Assembly (NCBI GenBank): GCA_002633005.1
Contig: NMRA01000048.1
Span: forward strand, 672,148 to 736,147
Source: Phoronis australis
Taxonomy: Eukaryota; Phoronida; Phoronidae
Reading direction: 5' to 3'
Length of the DNA: 64,000 nt
Part shown: positions 33,901-45,258 of the stretch, one piece after another
Numbering within the stretch: position 1 is the stretch's first letter
Layout of the letters: each line of letters begins with the position of its first letter
The notes under the pieces: model-generated
What the model was told of the DNA's origin: nothing
What the model saw: the letters and a program-made list of their open reading frames with translations, nothing else
The model's database searches: none
Position numbers and translations under genes: made by a program

Positions 33901-35579
33901 TCATTAGTGACTCGGACTCTGAGTTTGATTCTGTGGTGACTACTGGTCCGAATGAAACCAGTGTGGGCAATGTCGGATTGAAGAGAAGTGCAGCTAACAA
34001 AGATGGTTTCAGTACAGTTGAATTGCCTGGTACAGATGTTGTCAGTCAAGGAGACATTTTGCTGGAAAGGAGAGAAGTGCAATGCCATTCTGAATCTAAT
34101 TCTGCCCAAACCATAGACAGGCATATTGAATCTGGACATAACATGTTCTTGAAAACTTTTGTAACAAAAAAGACAGTATCTTCCTATGGAAATGCAAGTT
34201 ATCCATTTATTTTGCTTAAAACTAGTCAGAAACACAATTTAATGGAAGGGTTGAGAACCAAAAAGTCACCTCAAACTGAAGAATGTTCTTCTCTTGCGTC
34301 TGCATTTTGTCAAAAGGACATTTTTACGCTGATTCCCCCTGACAGTGGTTCGTGCACTAAGCAAGCCTCTGACAGTGGTCCATGCGCTCAGCAAGCCTCT
34401 GACAGTGGTTTTTGCGCTCAGCAAGCCTCTGACAGTGGTTCTTGCGCTCAGCAAGCCTCTGACAGTGGTTCTTGTGCTCAGCAAGCCTCTGTTGTTAATA
34501 AAGGTGACCAACAAGATGTGATGCACTGTGCAAACGAAATGCACAATTTGGATCCTTGTGGAGTTGGGTCTGAAGGAGGAGCAACCAACAGTAATGTTTC
34601 AACAGTTACAAAAGATGAAAAAAGGAAGGCTTGGGTAATTTCAAAAAAGAATTGGAATGTTAACTGTGGAGAAAGTGTACCAATCGCCATGGCAACAGAG
34701 TCTGACAATGAGACAGTTCGATATGAGTTCCGTGTAGTTGATGCAGCAGTGAATGAGAGCGAAATGGTTGAAGTTCAGATTGTTGAAAAGCATTCAAGAG
34801 TACAAAAATCAACGGAGGCTGGTGATTTATCAAACAGAAAAGGAGGTGTAGTTAAGTCTAGCTCACCTGCTTTAGGAGAGCAGACGTCTCGTAATGCTGA
34901 GGTGAATATGAAATCAAATTCAAATGATTTTGCAAAGTTTCACAAGAGACTGACTGCCATTGTTAACCAACTGGGTCATAATAGAAAGTCTAAGTCTCCA
35001 TTGATGAGTGCAATCAAGATAAATAATCAGGTAGAATTAAAAGGCACTTCAAAATCAAAGGTTTCCTCAACTGGATGTTCAAAAGAGAATCATACAATTT
35101 TCCCTGCAGATGGCAGTGTGGTGTCATTAGGAGAAGGTTCTGTTGTAAGTAATCAAGGGGCAGTGTGCTTAACATCAAACAAGTTACCACATTCAGAGAT
35201 GGCGTGTTCCTCCGAGATGGGTAGAGGCAGTGACAGAGGGAAGGGTGTGACGACTAGAGTTGTTGTCAAGAATGAAATTTCATCTGCTGGGCGGATGCCA
35301 TTTCTAACAAGGAAGGACGGACCTCGTTGGCCCGTAAAGTCTTTCTCGGGTGTGAACAGGCTACTTTCTAGAACTGCAACTGGGAACACTTCGTGTGAGA
35401 AATTGAAGAGGAATGCAAAAGATTTGTTGCCAGACAGGAAGATGATATCAAAATGTGTCAACAATTTCGCTAAGATGGAGGACCACAGAGAAGGGCTTAC
35501 AGAGGAAAGTCGAAGTGATGAAGATTGGAGTGACCTTGAACTGATAGGGGACGTTATTGAGAAAGAAATTAGACGTTAA
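27926..35579 (+). CDS. DCLRE1B: 5' exonuclease Apollo (SNM1B), metallo-beta-lactamase/beta-CASP nuclease
   Basis: Apollo trims telomere leading ends and helps interstrand-crosslink repair in the nucleus. Exon 1 is 27926-28043 (ATG preceded by a TTTTGTTCAGTTGCAG acceptor, so a 5' UTR exon is likely); exon 2 is 32392-35579, ending in TAA. The split codon gives Gly40 and the total is about 1101 residues, double the human length. The start MNGTTIPNTPIVVDYW matches the family. Metal ligands: HMHVDH (H32, H34, D36, H37), NANHCPGS (H100), YTGDFRY (D121), and PYSDHSS (H304) in the beta-CASP part. After residue 380: a basic KRKR cluster (389-392), a GCDVHDS duplication, SIM-like VILVDDS (477) and VVVISDSDS (541), FTLIP (684-688), and five 10-residue DSGSCAQQAS repeats (690-739). 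The tail is Ser/Asn-rich and probably disordered. Identification rests on the nuclease domain; tail motifs are inference. Confidence 0.95.
28926..30237 (+). mobile_element. modular interspersed repeat with CTCF-like cores (Apollo intron, copy A)
   Basis: The 5' end is a palindrome (28933-28962, ATGCGCCCACAT..ACGTGGTCGCAT). Modules of about 145 bp follow, each with a KATCTCC-AAACC stretch, a TTCATAAAATTTGG stretch, and then a core such as CCCCTAGTGG (29103, 29553, 29999) or GCGCCACCTATTGG (29245). There is no 3' hairpin; the copy is interrupted at 30238 by the start of a second copy. It lies in Apollo intron 1. Confidence 0.75.
30238..31910 (+). mobile_element. modular interspersed repeat with CTCF-like cores (Apollo intron, copy B)
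   Basis: A second 5' palindrome (30240-30269) starts this copy, and the 3' hairpin CAACGCTTCGCGTTG (31885-31899) plus CTCTTGTT ends it. Cores with CCTAGTGG or one change occur at about 30429, 30646, 30805, 30943, 31092, 31117, 31263, 31408 and 31547, mostly 138 to 159 bp apart. The best are GTGCCCCCTAGTGG at 30429 and 31263. It is non-coding and lies in Apollo intron 1. Confidence 0.75.
31926..32000. repeat. 25-bp tandem repeat, 3 copies
   Basis: The unit CACCTGCACTATGTGGTTGA plus TAACA is repeated three times immediately after the modular element in Apollo intron 1. Confidence 0.85.
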
Positions 35580-35638
35580 ATTGTGTCTCCGTTTCTTAGT
35601 TTAAGGCAGCTGTATAAGAATTTTTATTTTTGTACCAT

Positions 35639-36138
35639 TCACATGTACTAGTACCAGTTACACGTACTAGTACCAGTTACACGTACTAGTACCAGTTGCA
35701 CGTACTAGTACCAGTTACACGTACAAGTACCAGTTACACGTACTAGTACCAGTTACACGTACTAGTACCAGTTACACGTACTAGTACCAGTTACACGTAC
35801 TAGTACCAGTTACACGTACTAGTACCAGTTGCACGTACTAGTACCAGTTGCACGTACTAGTACCAGTTACATGTACTAGTACCAGTTACACGTACTAGTA
35901 CCAGTTACATGTACTAGTACCAGTTACACGTACTAGTACCAGTTACATGTACAAGTACCAGTTACACGTACTAGTACCAGTTACACGTACTAGTACCAGT
36001 TGCACGTACTAGTACCAGTTACATGTACAAGTACCAGTTACACGTACTAGTACCAGTTACATGTACTAGTACTAGTTACACGTACTAGTACCAGTTACAC
36101 GTACAAGTACCAGTTACACGTAGTAGTACCAGTTACAT
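35639..36138. repeat. 19-bp minisatellite, about 26 copies
   Basis: The unit CAGTTACACGTACTAGTAC recurs with few changes (CACG/CATG, TTA/TTG, ACTAG/ACAAG) over 500 bp, starting 60 bp after the Apollo stop codon and so probably inside its 3' UTR. Each unit holds the self-complementary decamer GTACTAGTAC. Confidence 0.95.
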
Positions 36139-36639
36139 GCAGAAATAATTTTATCAAGTCGAAACTTTGTTTTGATCAATTTGTTTACAAACTGTATTGT
36201 AATTTGGTTCTCCAAATAGTATCTTTTTGTTCATATTATATTTGTTCTCATTTTATGCGTTTGAAAGGTATCAGTCACAGTTACATGTACTCAGTTACTA
36301 ACTTATCAACAGATCACCACAGTAACTGAATTTTAAAAAACTTGGAGCTATGTTCACTTACTGGGTGAATGTTTGAGCTACGTTTCTCTGCATTCTAATC
36401 AGAAAGACAACAATATAAGCGTAGGGTTACACAGCAAAGCGAGTTGGTAAGAAACACAAAACGGAGCACAAATCAAAAAGACACTTGTCGCCACCATTTT
36501 CACGAAAGACGTCGCTCTACTCGGTTAGCGCAGTGTTGGCTTAGGTCAGAGAGCGTCTTTGCTTACGTAGTAAACGTTGTCGCCACAGGAAGCAAAAATG
36601 TGGATTCTGACTCTTTTTCAGTAAAAGATGCATGACCTC

Positions 36640-37712
36640 TTTCGGTTGTGAATCGGATTTTCTGCTGTGGATACCAACTTCTAACATTTTTAAAGTGTAA
36701 GACTGATTTATTAATGTCACAAATTTGAAAAAAGTCAAAAAGATGCGGGTCGCTATGAAACTTGGCACATGTGTTCCAGACGGGAAGACCATGTCTGACA
36801 TTGATTTTTGGATGGTCTTGACTATTGTGGCGCTCTCTAGTGGTGATTGTGCCGTTTTGCTTGTACGCTTGCAGCTCCTTAATCCTTTGCAAGACCTGAC
36901 AGTGTTTACTTATATGTATCAAGGGCTGTCCACAGTTCCTCAATGTTTTTTTTCACGAAATTTGGAAACAAATTTCTGTAATGAAGATGACAATACCTTT
37001 CCTTTTTGGGATGGGATCTACATATTCTACGCTATGTAGTAGGCCTAGCCATTTTCAGTTGTTATTTTAGATTTTTTGTCGTCTGCCTCTATATCCACCC
37101 AGCTGCTCGCGATCAGCATGAAAATTAGTGGTAGATGTGTTCCTACTGACAAGAACACTGCTGACATGAGCTTTCAGGTGAGTCCTGCTATTGTGGTGTC
37201 CTGTCACCAATAGTCACTGGGGTTCCGGATTTTGAGGACTAGTTAATTTGACACTCGTTACGCTATGGAGAAAACTGCAACTGGCTCTTAATCAAAATGC
37301 GGGACCTCTATAAGTGACTATTATCGTGATGCCCCCTAGTGGCATTTTTGCATCTGTAATTTATCTCCCAAACACTTAGAAAATCTTTTGGCGGTATGGC
37401 AAATGACATTCCTGGTAAGCTGAACTCAGTAGATGAATCCGCAACTATCACTCACTTTGGCTCCTAATGGCAATGGCAGTTTGTATCTTCGGAATTCTTT
37501 GGTGTTTTCTAGGAACCCCCATATTGGTTCCTAGGTGTATTTTCATGAAATTGTAACAAATTGTTTCTATATGTTGGGACCCGCATCTTTCAATTTTTGG
37601 ACGGGTTTGACATATTCTGCGCCATCTAATGTCCATTTTATGGCACCCCTAACGCATGCCGTTTGCAGTGCAGTCGTGGGCGAATTTCAATGCTCCGCAT
37701 TACTCTTGTGTC
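36640..37712 (+). mobile_element. modular interspersed repeat, 5'-truncated intergenic copy
   Basis: Same family as the Apollo-intron copies but older. Cores are at 36831 (GCGCTCTCTAGTGG) and 37329 (ATGCCCCCTAGTGG), with degenerate ones at about 37461 and 37619. The end carries the hairpin AATGCTCCGCATT (37689-37701) followed by ACTCTTGT. No 5' palindrome was found. Confidence 0.65.
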
Positions 37713-37714
37713 AT

Positions 37715-39660
37715 TACTAGCTTTTAAAGTTACTGTCTCATTAAAACCGTGAATATTTAAATTTGTAGCGAGCGCCATCTTGTGGCTTTGTAGAGAACTG
37801 TGTGTACATAACAAGTATAATCAGGAAAAGATTGAAACACTTTGTAAATAAAATGCGGTTTTAAAGAAACCACCACAACTGATACTCTTAAAAACAAATG
37901 TATAGAAAACCCTCACTAGTATTACCAAATATTACGCAATTGTTATTTGACAGTGAAATGAACAAATATTAAAAACTGTGCCTTTTTATTAGGGTAACGA
38001 TGGCATACTCATTTACATAAAAATAATCTCGCAAAACAAGACGTTCGCGAGATTGTAATGGTAACTGTATAGACATTTTATCGTCCATGGGTAACTTGGT
38101 TCCCGGCACACCGGAAGACCTGGGGTTGTTTGTAAACTATCTCATTTGCATATTCACAATTTAATGAGACACAGCACTTGATGTTTAACTTCTTCCTCGG
38201 TCAAAATAAATCACATATGTTTATCTATTTCCTGTCTCCCATTCACCTGAGAAACTGAGCTTGGGACGCCATGTAGCTATTCGCCAAATTCTGAGTATGA
38301 AAAATCTATTTTTAATCAAGTGGAAATACGTTGCCGCTTCAAGCGAATTCCTGGGCACATTAATTATGGAGGTGTCACGTGTTCAAGGAGTTAAAGCTTT
38401 GGATCGGGCATAATCCGATTTTAGTAATTGTCAAGCACGAGATCTTGTGTGTATACACCTTACGACCCAACGGGCGAAAAGAATGACACGCATCAACATC
38501 TTATACGTCAAATTAAACACGCGTTGTTCATGATACAATTTCTCGTGAAGCGAATATTAAAGCTGAAAATTGTGTACAGTACTCAATAACACCTTTCATC
38601 TACTGTTGCATAAATAATCCGTGGAAAGAAAATAATTGAATATTTGATAATACGCAGAAAGGTTTTCGAAAATTTTGTACATGGCGATAGTTATTAGTGA
38701 TCATGTTTAAATAATTCAAGTTTTGTGATTCATACTTTTATTTCACGTTTTATATAGCAAGTGGTTGGTGTTGAGAAAATTGTTCGTGCAACTGAATCGC
38801 GTGGTTTTGATTTTTTTTAAGTCGCCATAAGTTCTGCAGTATATAACCGATGGCAAAACAGACCCATTATTATCAACTGGTTTTGAAACGATTTTCTATT
38901 ATTGACAATGGCGCGGCTCATTTGATTTCAATAATGGAACCAAATAACTGTTGAATGGGTTTTTGTTTATTGACAACACGACTCGGTATATGGGTTTTGT
39001 TAAACTGCATTGAACATTCTTCTTTATGTATTTGATTACACGACTCAGAATCCGTAATCAGAACTTAGTAACAGTAAGTAACTCTTATGTTTAGATCGTG
39101 CACAGCGCAAGTTTCACAACACGGTTCGGGAGTCGTAGCTCGGCCGGTGACACGACTGTTATCCTCCGACACAGAATTTCTAGGCCTCTTTTCTTTGAGA
39201 TCTCTGTGATAAAGACTTAAATAGTCCGGCGAAGCATGGTAACAGGAAATTCATTGTTCAAATGCAACGGGATTTCTGAGAGGTGAGAGTCATCCGAAAA
39301 TTTCGAGATTTTCCACTGAAAAACGGAACGCTTTGAATTACCAAGTTATTACCAAAAATTGGTTTTACGTAGGATTGACCAACATTGCTGAATGTCAGGA
39401 CCGGAGGATGGATTTAATGCTGGCTTAAATGGAAATAGATTGACTGCAGTATGCGTATGTGTTAACGTGGTTACACGAGGGCCAACGGCAGCAAAGACTG
39501 GAAGCTAATGATTCTTTCTGTGTCTTGGTTGCGTCACTGAGGCATTAAATGCGAGGAGTTGTCCTAAGGCAGGAAATATGAAACGTTTGGGTGTTAGCAT
39601 CGTAAAGTGTGCTTCGTTTAGTGTTAGGACCAGTGTCTCAAACATAACGTTTTAAAACTT
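37715..39660. other. intergenic region upstream of the small plus-strand gene
   Basis: AT-rich, no protein-like ORF. An ATTTGCAT octamer lies at 38144-38151. The stretch nearest the gene (39100-39660) is more GC-rich, with CGG-containing stretches, and may include the promoter and 5' UTR; no TATA box at a convincing position was seen. Confidence 0.35.
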
Positions 39661-39756
39661 ACAGCAAAATGAACTCTTTTGTCAGCCCAGTTTCACTCAA
39701 GAGTGGGAGTTAAAGGAAACAAAACTAGTTGTTATGTACGATTGTGGACAGCCAAA

Positions 39757-40423
39757 ATGGAAAGTTACACAAAAAGTTTGGCGAGAAGACGTGCTCTGCA
39801 ACAAAAGTGTGAACGCATTGACAGTGAGCTGAAACACATACTCGTGAAATGGGATCAGAAAAAGGAAACCTACGAAAAAGACCTGTTTAATATCAAAGCC
39901 AGGACTATGCGATTCAAACACACCCTGGAGATGTTTGGAAAAGATTCGTTGGTCGGTCAAAGCACGACTAGTCTCTCGCATAGTGGTGCCTGAATCAGTT
40001 CCTTACGATATCTGTACGCCCGGGGACCCGGAGGCTGAAGAACGAAGGAAACAGCAAAAATACAAACCCAAACCTGGCGGTCGATACGTTCCTGATTCGC
40101 AGCGGGAAGTCATAGAAGCTAAACAGCATGAGCTGAACATGGAAATGATGAGTACCGGGAATAAAATGCGAATCAGGAAAGCACACGCGATTGCGCAGAC
40201 TTTAGAAACGATAGATGTTTATAAGAAGGACAAATTGAAGAGAAATTACGAGAATGGGAGAAGTCAGTCAGGTAATTCAAAAAAAATGAGAAAACGTGGA
40301 AAAGAGACAAGATTGCCTCCTCTTCCACAACAAGCGCGAAGGACCGTGAAAAAGGTGACAGATATTGTTCCAGCTCCCACAGGGGAAATGTGCAAAAGTC
40401 AAATCTTGCCTGCTGTAAGATAA
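39757..40423 (+). CDS. small basic, charged protein of unknown function; frame shifts +1 internally
   Basis: ATG at 39757 has a good context (CCAAAATGG). The first frame encodes 78 residues rich in Lys, Glu and Arg (SLARRRALQQKCERIDSELK, a likely coiled coil) and stops at TGA 39991-39993. The next frame (+1) is open from about 39935 to TAA at 40421 and has no ATG until 40138. It encodes PGDPEAEERRKQQKYKPKPG, a Met/Gln/Glu-rich helix, and a basic RKRGK tail. The two parts look like one protein of about 220 residues. An AATAAA at 40543 follows. The shift could be a sequencing indel, a real disabling mutation, or programmed +1 frameshifting. No family is recognised and no intron is seen. Confidence 0.6.
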
Positions 40424-40542
40424 CGAACTTTTGGTGTTTTTATTGATGTTTTGTGCCAAACTACGTGTTGTTAAGTTATTGTCTTTCAATGGAAGATAGA
40501 ACCAGTATTGAATGGGATATTAGTCCTTTGACAGATACTCAA

Positions 40543-40548
40543 AATAAA
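40543..40548 (+). promoter_or_regulatory. polyadenylation signal AATAAA
   Basis: A canonical AATAAA lies 120 bases after the stop at 40421-40423, a normal distance for a compact 3' UTR. It supports transcription of the small plus-strand gene. Confidence 0.5.
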
Positions 40549-41615
40549 GTCACTGTGTGCTACTGAGGTTGCCTGTTTTTACAAAATGATCGGTGGTCAT
40601 GAAATCTTCGGATTTGAAGGTGCTGTCCTAAAAATGGAAACAGGTGCGTTCTTGAGTGTTAGAATGGGCGAAATTAAGAAACCCAAATGTGGATAATACA
40701 TTGAAAGGAATGCATCTGAAGGATTGCAAGACTGTTTGAGATCTTTCTTAGAATAAACTGTGAAACTAGAGTGAAATATAAGCGCAACTAAGTTGTCGTT
40801 AAGCTGTTGATCGGGATAACTTGTCTGTAATAATTTTATTCAGCATTCAGTGACAAATCTTAGCATATTTTGTTAATAAAATTACATATTCTTCACCCTA
40901 AACATGCTTATTTGACCTATATTGTGATTTGTCGAAATACGCACTTGTAAGCGTGCTTTTAATGACAGTTTACTAAGGCGCAATGTTTAGTGTATAAGGA
41001 AATTCGAAGATTTTAGACTCGTTTGTGTTCATTTCAAGTTTATAAATTGTCAAATTCTGCGCAAAAATGAGGATTCAACAAAATAAATAGAACCCAAGCT
41101 CCCTGAGCAAGCGTTCTTCAGTGTAAATATTCCACGACAGTTAGTCGTGAATAAATCCATTGTATTAGGTAAGAACTTGGTGGTTCATTAACTTGATTAT
41201 CGGTATAATGGCCATTAATTTTTAATGTCAATTATATGCAGTTCAGATCTGGATCGAACATCGACTTACTTATTGAACGCTTGCCGTGGAGTCGAATAGA
41301 TCTGATTTACGTGGAGGAATGCTGGATACCTGAGGGCTGAATACTTCGTTTTCACATCCTCGGCTTACACGTCAGTGTTATTATTATGTTGGCCGGGCGT
41401 GCACGTATAGCTGTTGACGATTATGTACAAGTCAGTTTGACACGCTTTGTTTTGCACGGAGGTCATGAGCTATTATTTTGGCGTGTTTTAAGCAATTTGT
41501 CTTACTTTGAAGTTGCAGGTTTTTAAGATATCAAAAATACACACCGCGAGTCTCACTTTGAATTTGAGTTTTGATTTTGGGTGTGAGAAAAGTAGTTTTT
41601 CACAAGCATTGGTAA

Positions 41616-41806
41616 AAAAATGTTTGTGGATACGGTGAGCTTGGGGAAGATTCCTTTATCAAAACTCGGAGACAGTGTATACGAGGGGCTTGCTTGAAAA
41701 TTAATTCATAAAATGTTTGGGGATACGGTGAGCTTGGGGAAGATTCCTTTATCAAAACTCGGAGACAGTGTATACCAGGGGCTTACTTGAAAATTAATTC
41801 ATAAAA
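41616..41806. repeat. about 95-bp direct duplication
   Basis: Two adjacent copies of a unit containing GGATACGGTGAGCTTGGGGA and ending AAAATTAATTCATAAAATG differ at only a few bases, so the duplication is recent. Confidence 0.9.
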
Positions 41807-43579
41807 TGTCAGCATTGGTAAATGGTGGGAACGCAAAAACGGTTTTTTGGAAGCCTGCATGTGATACTTTAAGGTACCCGTTGACCTTTTTGTGGCACTA
41901 GGAGATTTATGGATCCCTGCAATGAATTGTAGACAGAATGAAATCAACCAATGAAACCAGAGAACGTATACATTTCCAGGTAACCCATGGCGAGGAATAT
42001 GTATATTCCACAATTATCTAAACGTAAAGAAGGTGCGTTTGGCTGATCACGTCCACTCTTATAGACACCTCAGTTGCTGTACCAATAGCTACAGTGCCTT
42101 GTGGCACAAGGGAATATTTTTGACTTCGTGAAATTTCTTTGTTACAGTGAACGTGATTAGACGTGATGCGCCATAAACAGAAGTGAAATTGCATTCTCGT
42201 CGTCTTAGGCCAATATTGTACGGTCCCACGTGAGCATTCGGGTCACGATGCTACTCGAGTCTCTAAGGTTTTTGGCACCATTGTCTGTATCATTCCTCAC
42301 CATTTCAAATGTTTCTGTAGTTTTTGTATAAAGAGAAACCCGCTAAGATAAATTCTGATTTATTGCTTACACTAATGATACAAGTATCTGAATGGTGTTT
42401 TACAACTGAATTAGTTTCAATGAAACACACATAAGACATTCCCTGTGAGGCTCGAATGCTTACGAACATCGTAAGAACCACGGCGCGAGATCGGATCTAA
42501 GGTTGTGTGGCAGGAGACCATTTGGGAACCCCCAAATTCTTTCGGTGTCCTCTAAATATGTTTCGAATTAATCGTGGAGACCCCTTACAGCGTTAGTACT
42601 TGGAATGATTCCCGAAGGGAGATTCATGCGAACACCTCTCAGCGTTTGTAGGCGTTCCTAAGGTGCTCGTAAGGTGGTATAGTGTAACAAGTGTATGCGT
42701 GACGTTGTTATGGCTGTATAGACCTTATTCTAGCAGTCGCCATTTTAAATGTGAGCCTCTTTTTACGTTAAAGAAACAATGCATTTGAGACATAAATATT
42801 AACGAGGCATCACGCTCTGCACTATGATTAAGCGAATGAATTGTTTTTAAAGAGGCATGGAAAGCAAAAGCTCGTCAAAAATATCTTTCAAACAATTCTG
42901 ACGAAAGTACTATCTCGCAGTGTCTAATACAGAGTAATTCACTTTCCTCTGTGAGGGAATTTTTTAGAATAATCACAAAATTCACGATTTTTGAAATACG
43001 CGCGAAGGAAAAACTTTTTGGTTACCCACTTAAGATAAATGCACGCATGCACTCACAATCAATTGCTTGAAGTCGCATGAGATCAAAGGTCACATTTTCC
43101 ATTTAATGGAAATGTGCTACGTCTATGTCTTGTCATGCCAAATAAGGAGACGTGCTTTGCTTTGTGAAAGAAAAATCGACGAAGTGGCGAGCGGTTGACA
43201 GATTGTTTTTTTTTTTAAATTTGAAACTAAAAGAAACTGCAGTGATATCAACAGAAATTAAAAATCTTTACAAACAAACCCTAAAGTACCTAGTGAGCAG
43301 GTTGAATTTTGTTTCAGAGGCAGAGAACCACTTTCAACTTTTATGGCGACTGCGGGAATAAGGTGTACATCCCATCACTGCCAGATTACAAGCGTGTAAT
43401 CTACATCCGACAATTACTCCCTGTCTAGGGTGGACTTTAAAAGTGGATTCCGTACATATTAAGATTTCTTGGTTTTAGAGGATAGACATGGAACCCAAAT
43501 AGACGCGTAAGCCAAAACCAAAAGCTCACGCACTAAATCTTGACTATTTATGTCATTGGCATGTAACAAGGTTAAACCT

Positions 43580-43826
43580 GGGGCCGTTCCAAGAAAACTG
43601 ACTTAGCTAAAAAAAATCTTAAATTTCAGTCAATTTCAAGATGAAACTTAAATTTGTCTCAAGTACGTTTCAAGAAAGAGATCTTAAGTTTGTATTAAGT
43701 TTTTGACTTATTAGTTTTGTCCTAATTTGACTAACGTGGCGGATGTGGAAGTTTCAAAGTTTGAAGTTGAAACAAATCTTAGACTTAAGTAAAAAAATGA
43801 ACTTTCAGTTTCTTGGAAATGGCCCC
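43580..43826. mobile_element. MITE with GGGGCCGTTCCAAGAAACTGA ends
   Basis: The left end (43580-43601) is mirrored by TCAGTTTCTTGGAAATGGCC plus CC (43805-43826). The 247-bp interior is AT-rich with further internal inverted symmetry (CTTAAGT-rich) and no ORF. It is a non-autonomous DNA transposon by structure. Confidence 0.8.
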
Positions 43827-45258
43827 TGAGTGGTAGCTCTTACTGCAGGTGCAGTGTTAGTTTTCTCGGCGTCAAATACATCAACTTAAGTATTTTCACA
43901 AATTTCCAACAGCTACAAACGTTTTGAGAAAATGTCCCTGTCATTTATAAAACGCGATAAATTTAAAAGTTGTGAAATCTTTTTACTAAGGACTTGAGAA
44001 TACCGTGACTTGCGCATAGGGATGTAATATTACGGACTTAAGAAATATAAATTTGCAAGATGACCTATAAGTATATCGTGAGAATAACCCAAGGTATCCT
44101 TACAAACAAAGTAACGATTCTAGCGCCATCGTGTGACCGGAAAACAATAATACTGAACTCGTTAGATCGTAAAGCTTGAGCTGGGAGATTAAATTTATGC
44201 GAGCCTATATTTCGTAAGAAGCACTGTGGCAGCAGCTGGGGTTCCAACAATTAATCGTACAATCTTATCATAAGACTGAATTCATACTTAATTTATTCTG
44301 TCTTCGGGATTTTTTAATCACAAATTGGTTCTCGCTGGCTGTAATCCGACCATGCCTCCATATAAATTAAAACAATTTAGCCTAAGGTTTACACTTAAAA
44401 GGCACCAATTTTCTACGAGTTCGTTCAAAATGTGCAACACCTGAAAACAGCAATTGAAAAAAGTTCAAAATCTTATCGTATAAAAACTGGAGCATGAAAT
44501 TCAAGTGTCAACACTTTTACCTCATGGCAATATGTTGAAACGACTTAATTTTATAGCATGATCCCTTTCATTGCAGCAATCACTCTCGGCTGAGCACGTC
44601 TATTTATAACTCTTTATTTCAAAGTAACAAAACAATTTCCAGAAACCTAGTCTACAGTTTCGAGAATACTAACCTATCGTGATGATCTCTAGTAGTAGAA
44701 AGGCATATCACCCTTTCAAAAATTGTAAACTTTCCACTCCACATTGGAAGATAAGCATACCTCTAGATCGAGGGCGCTCAAAAGTCGAAAATACAATCGC
44801 ATTTTCACGTGACACGAACTCACAAAAAATTAAACTTATGGTGAAACACACAAAAAAAAATGAAATGAGTGATAAATCACAACGCACCATGATACTGCAA
44901 TATCGTTTTTAAAATGTATTAATTCCTTCAAAATGCAATAAATAAGTAAAATTTATAAAAATAAAACCTTTCAAAATTGTAACAACAGAGTATGAAGAGA
45001 AGCCCCTAGAAAGCTTCTTGTAATTTTGGTCCCAAATGCTTATATTTAGGACAAAACAGCACACTGCCAAACGCCGATGTAAAAGGACTCATTCAGTTGT
45101 CCCCCTGAGCTTAGAATCCGGCCGTACGTATTTGACTGGAGCATCCAGACATACAATTGAATAACGGAGCTCTATGTTGCCAATCAATACAGGTACGTAG
45201 GCCACCGAACCCAGCAGACTCTGCTACACTGGACTGCAAAAGTGCGAGTAGCGACACA

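Larger units (their letters stand above)
40560..45250. other. intergenic region, no gene identified
   Basis: Holds a 95-bp duplication (41616-41806) and one MITE (43580-43826). The remaining ORFs (for example 43152-43361 and 44679-44912) are low-complexity and lack recognisable domains. The 3' UTR of the minus-strand WD40 gene must lie at its right edge; minus-strand AATAAA hexamers occur at 44613 and 44291. Confidence 0.4.

Noticed and set aside
33777-34235. 152-codon minus-strand ORF inside Apollo exon 2
   Set aside because: Antisense shadow of the Apollo tail; no domain or start/splice context.
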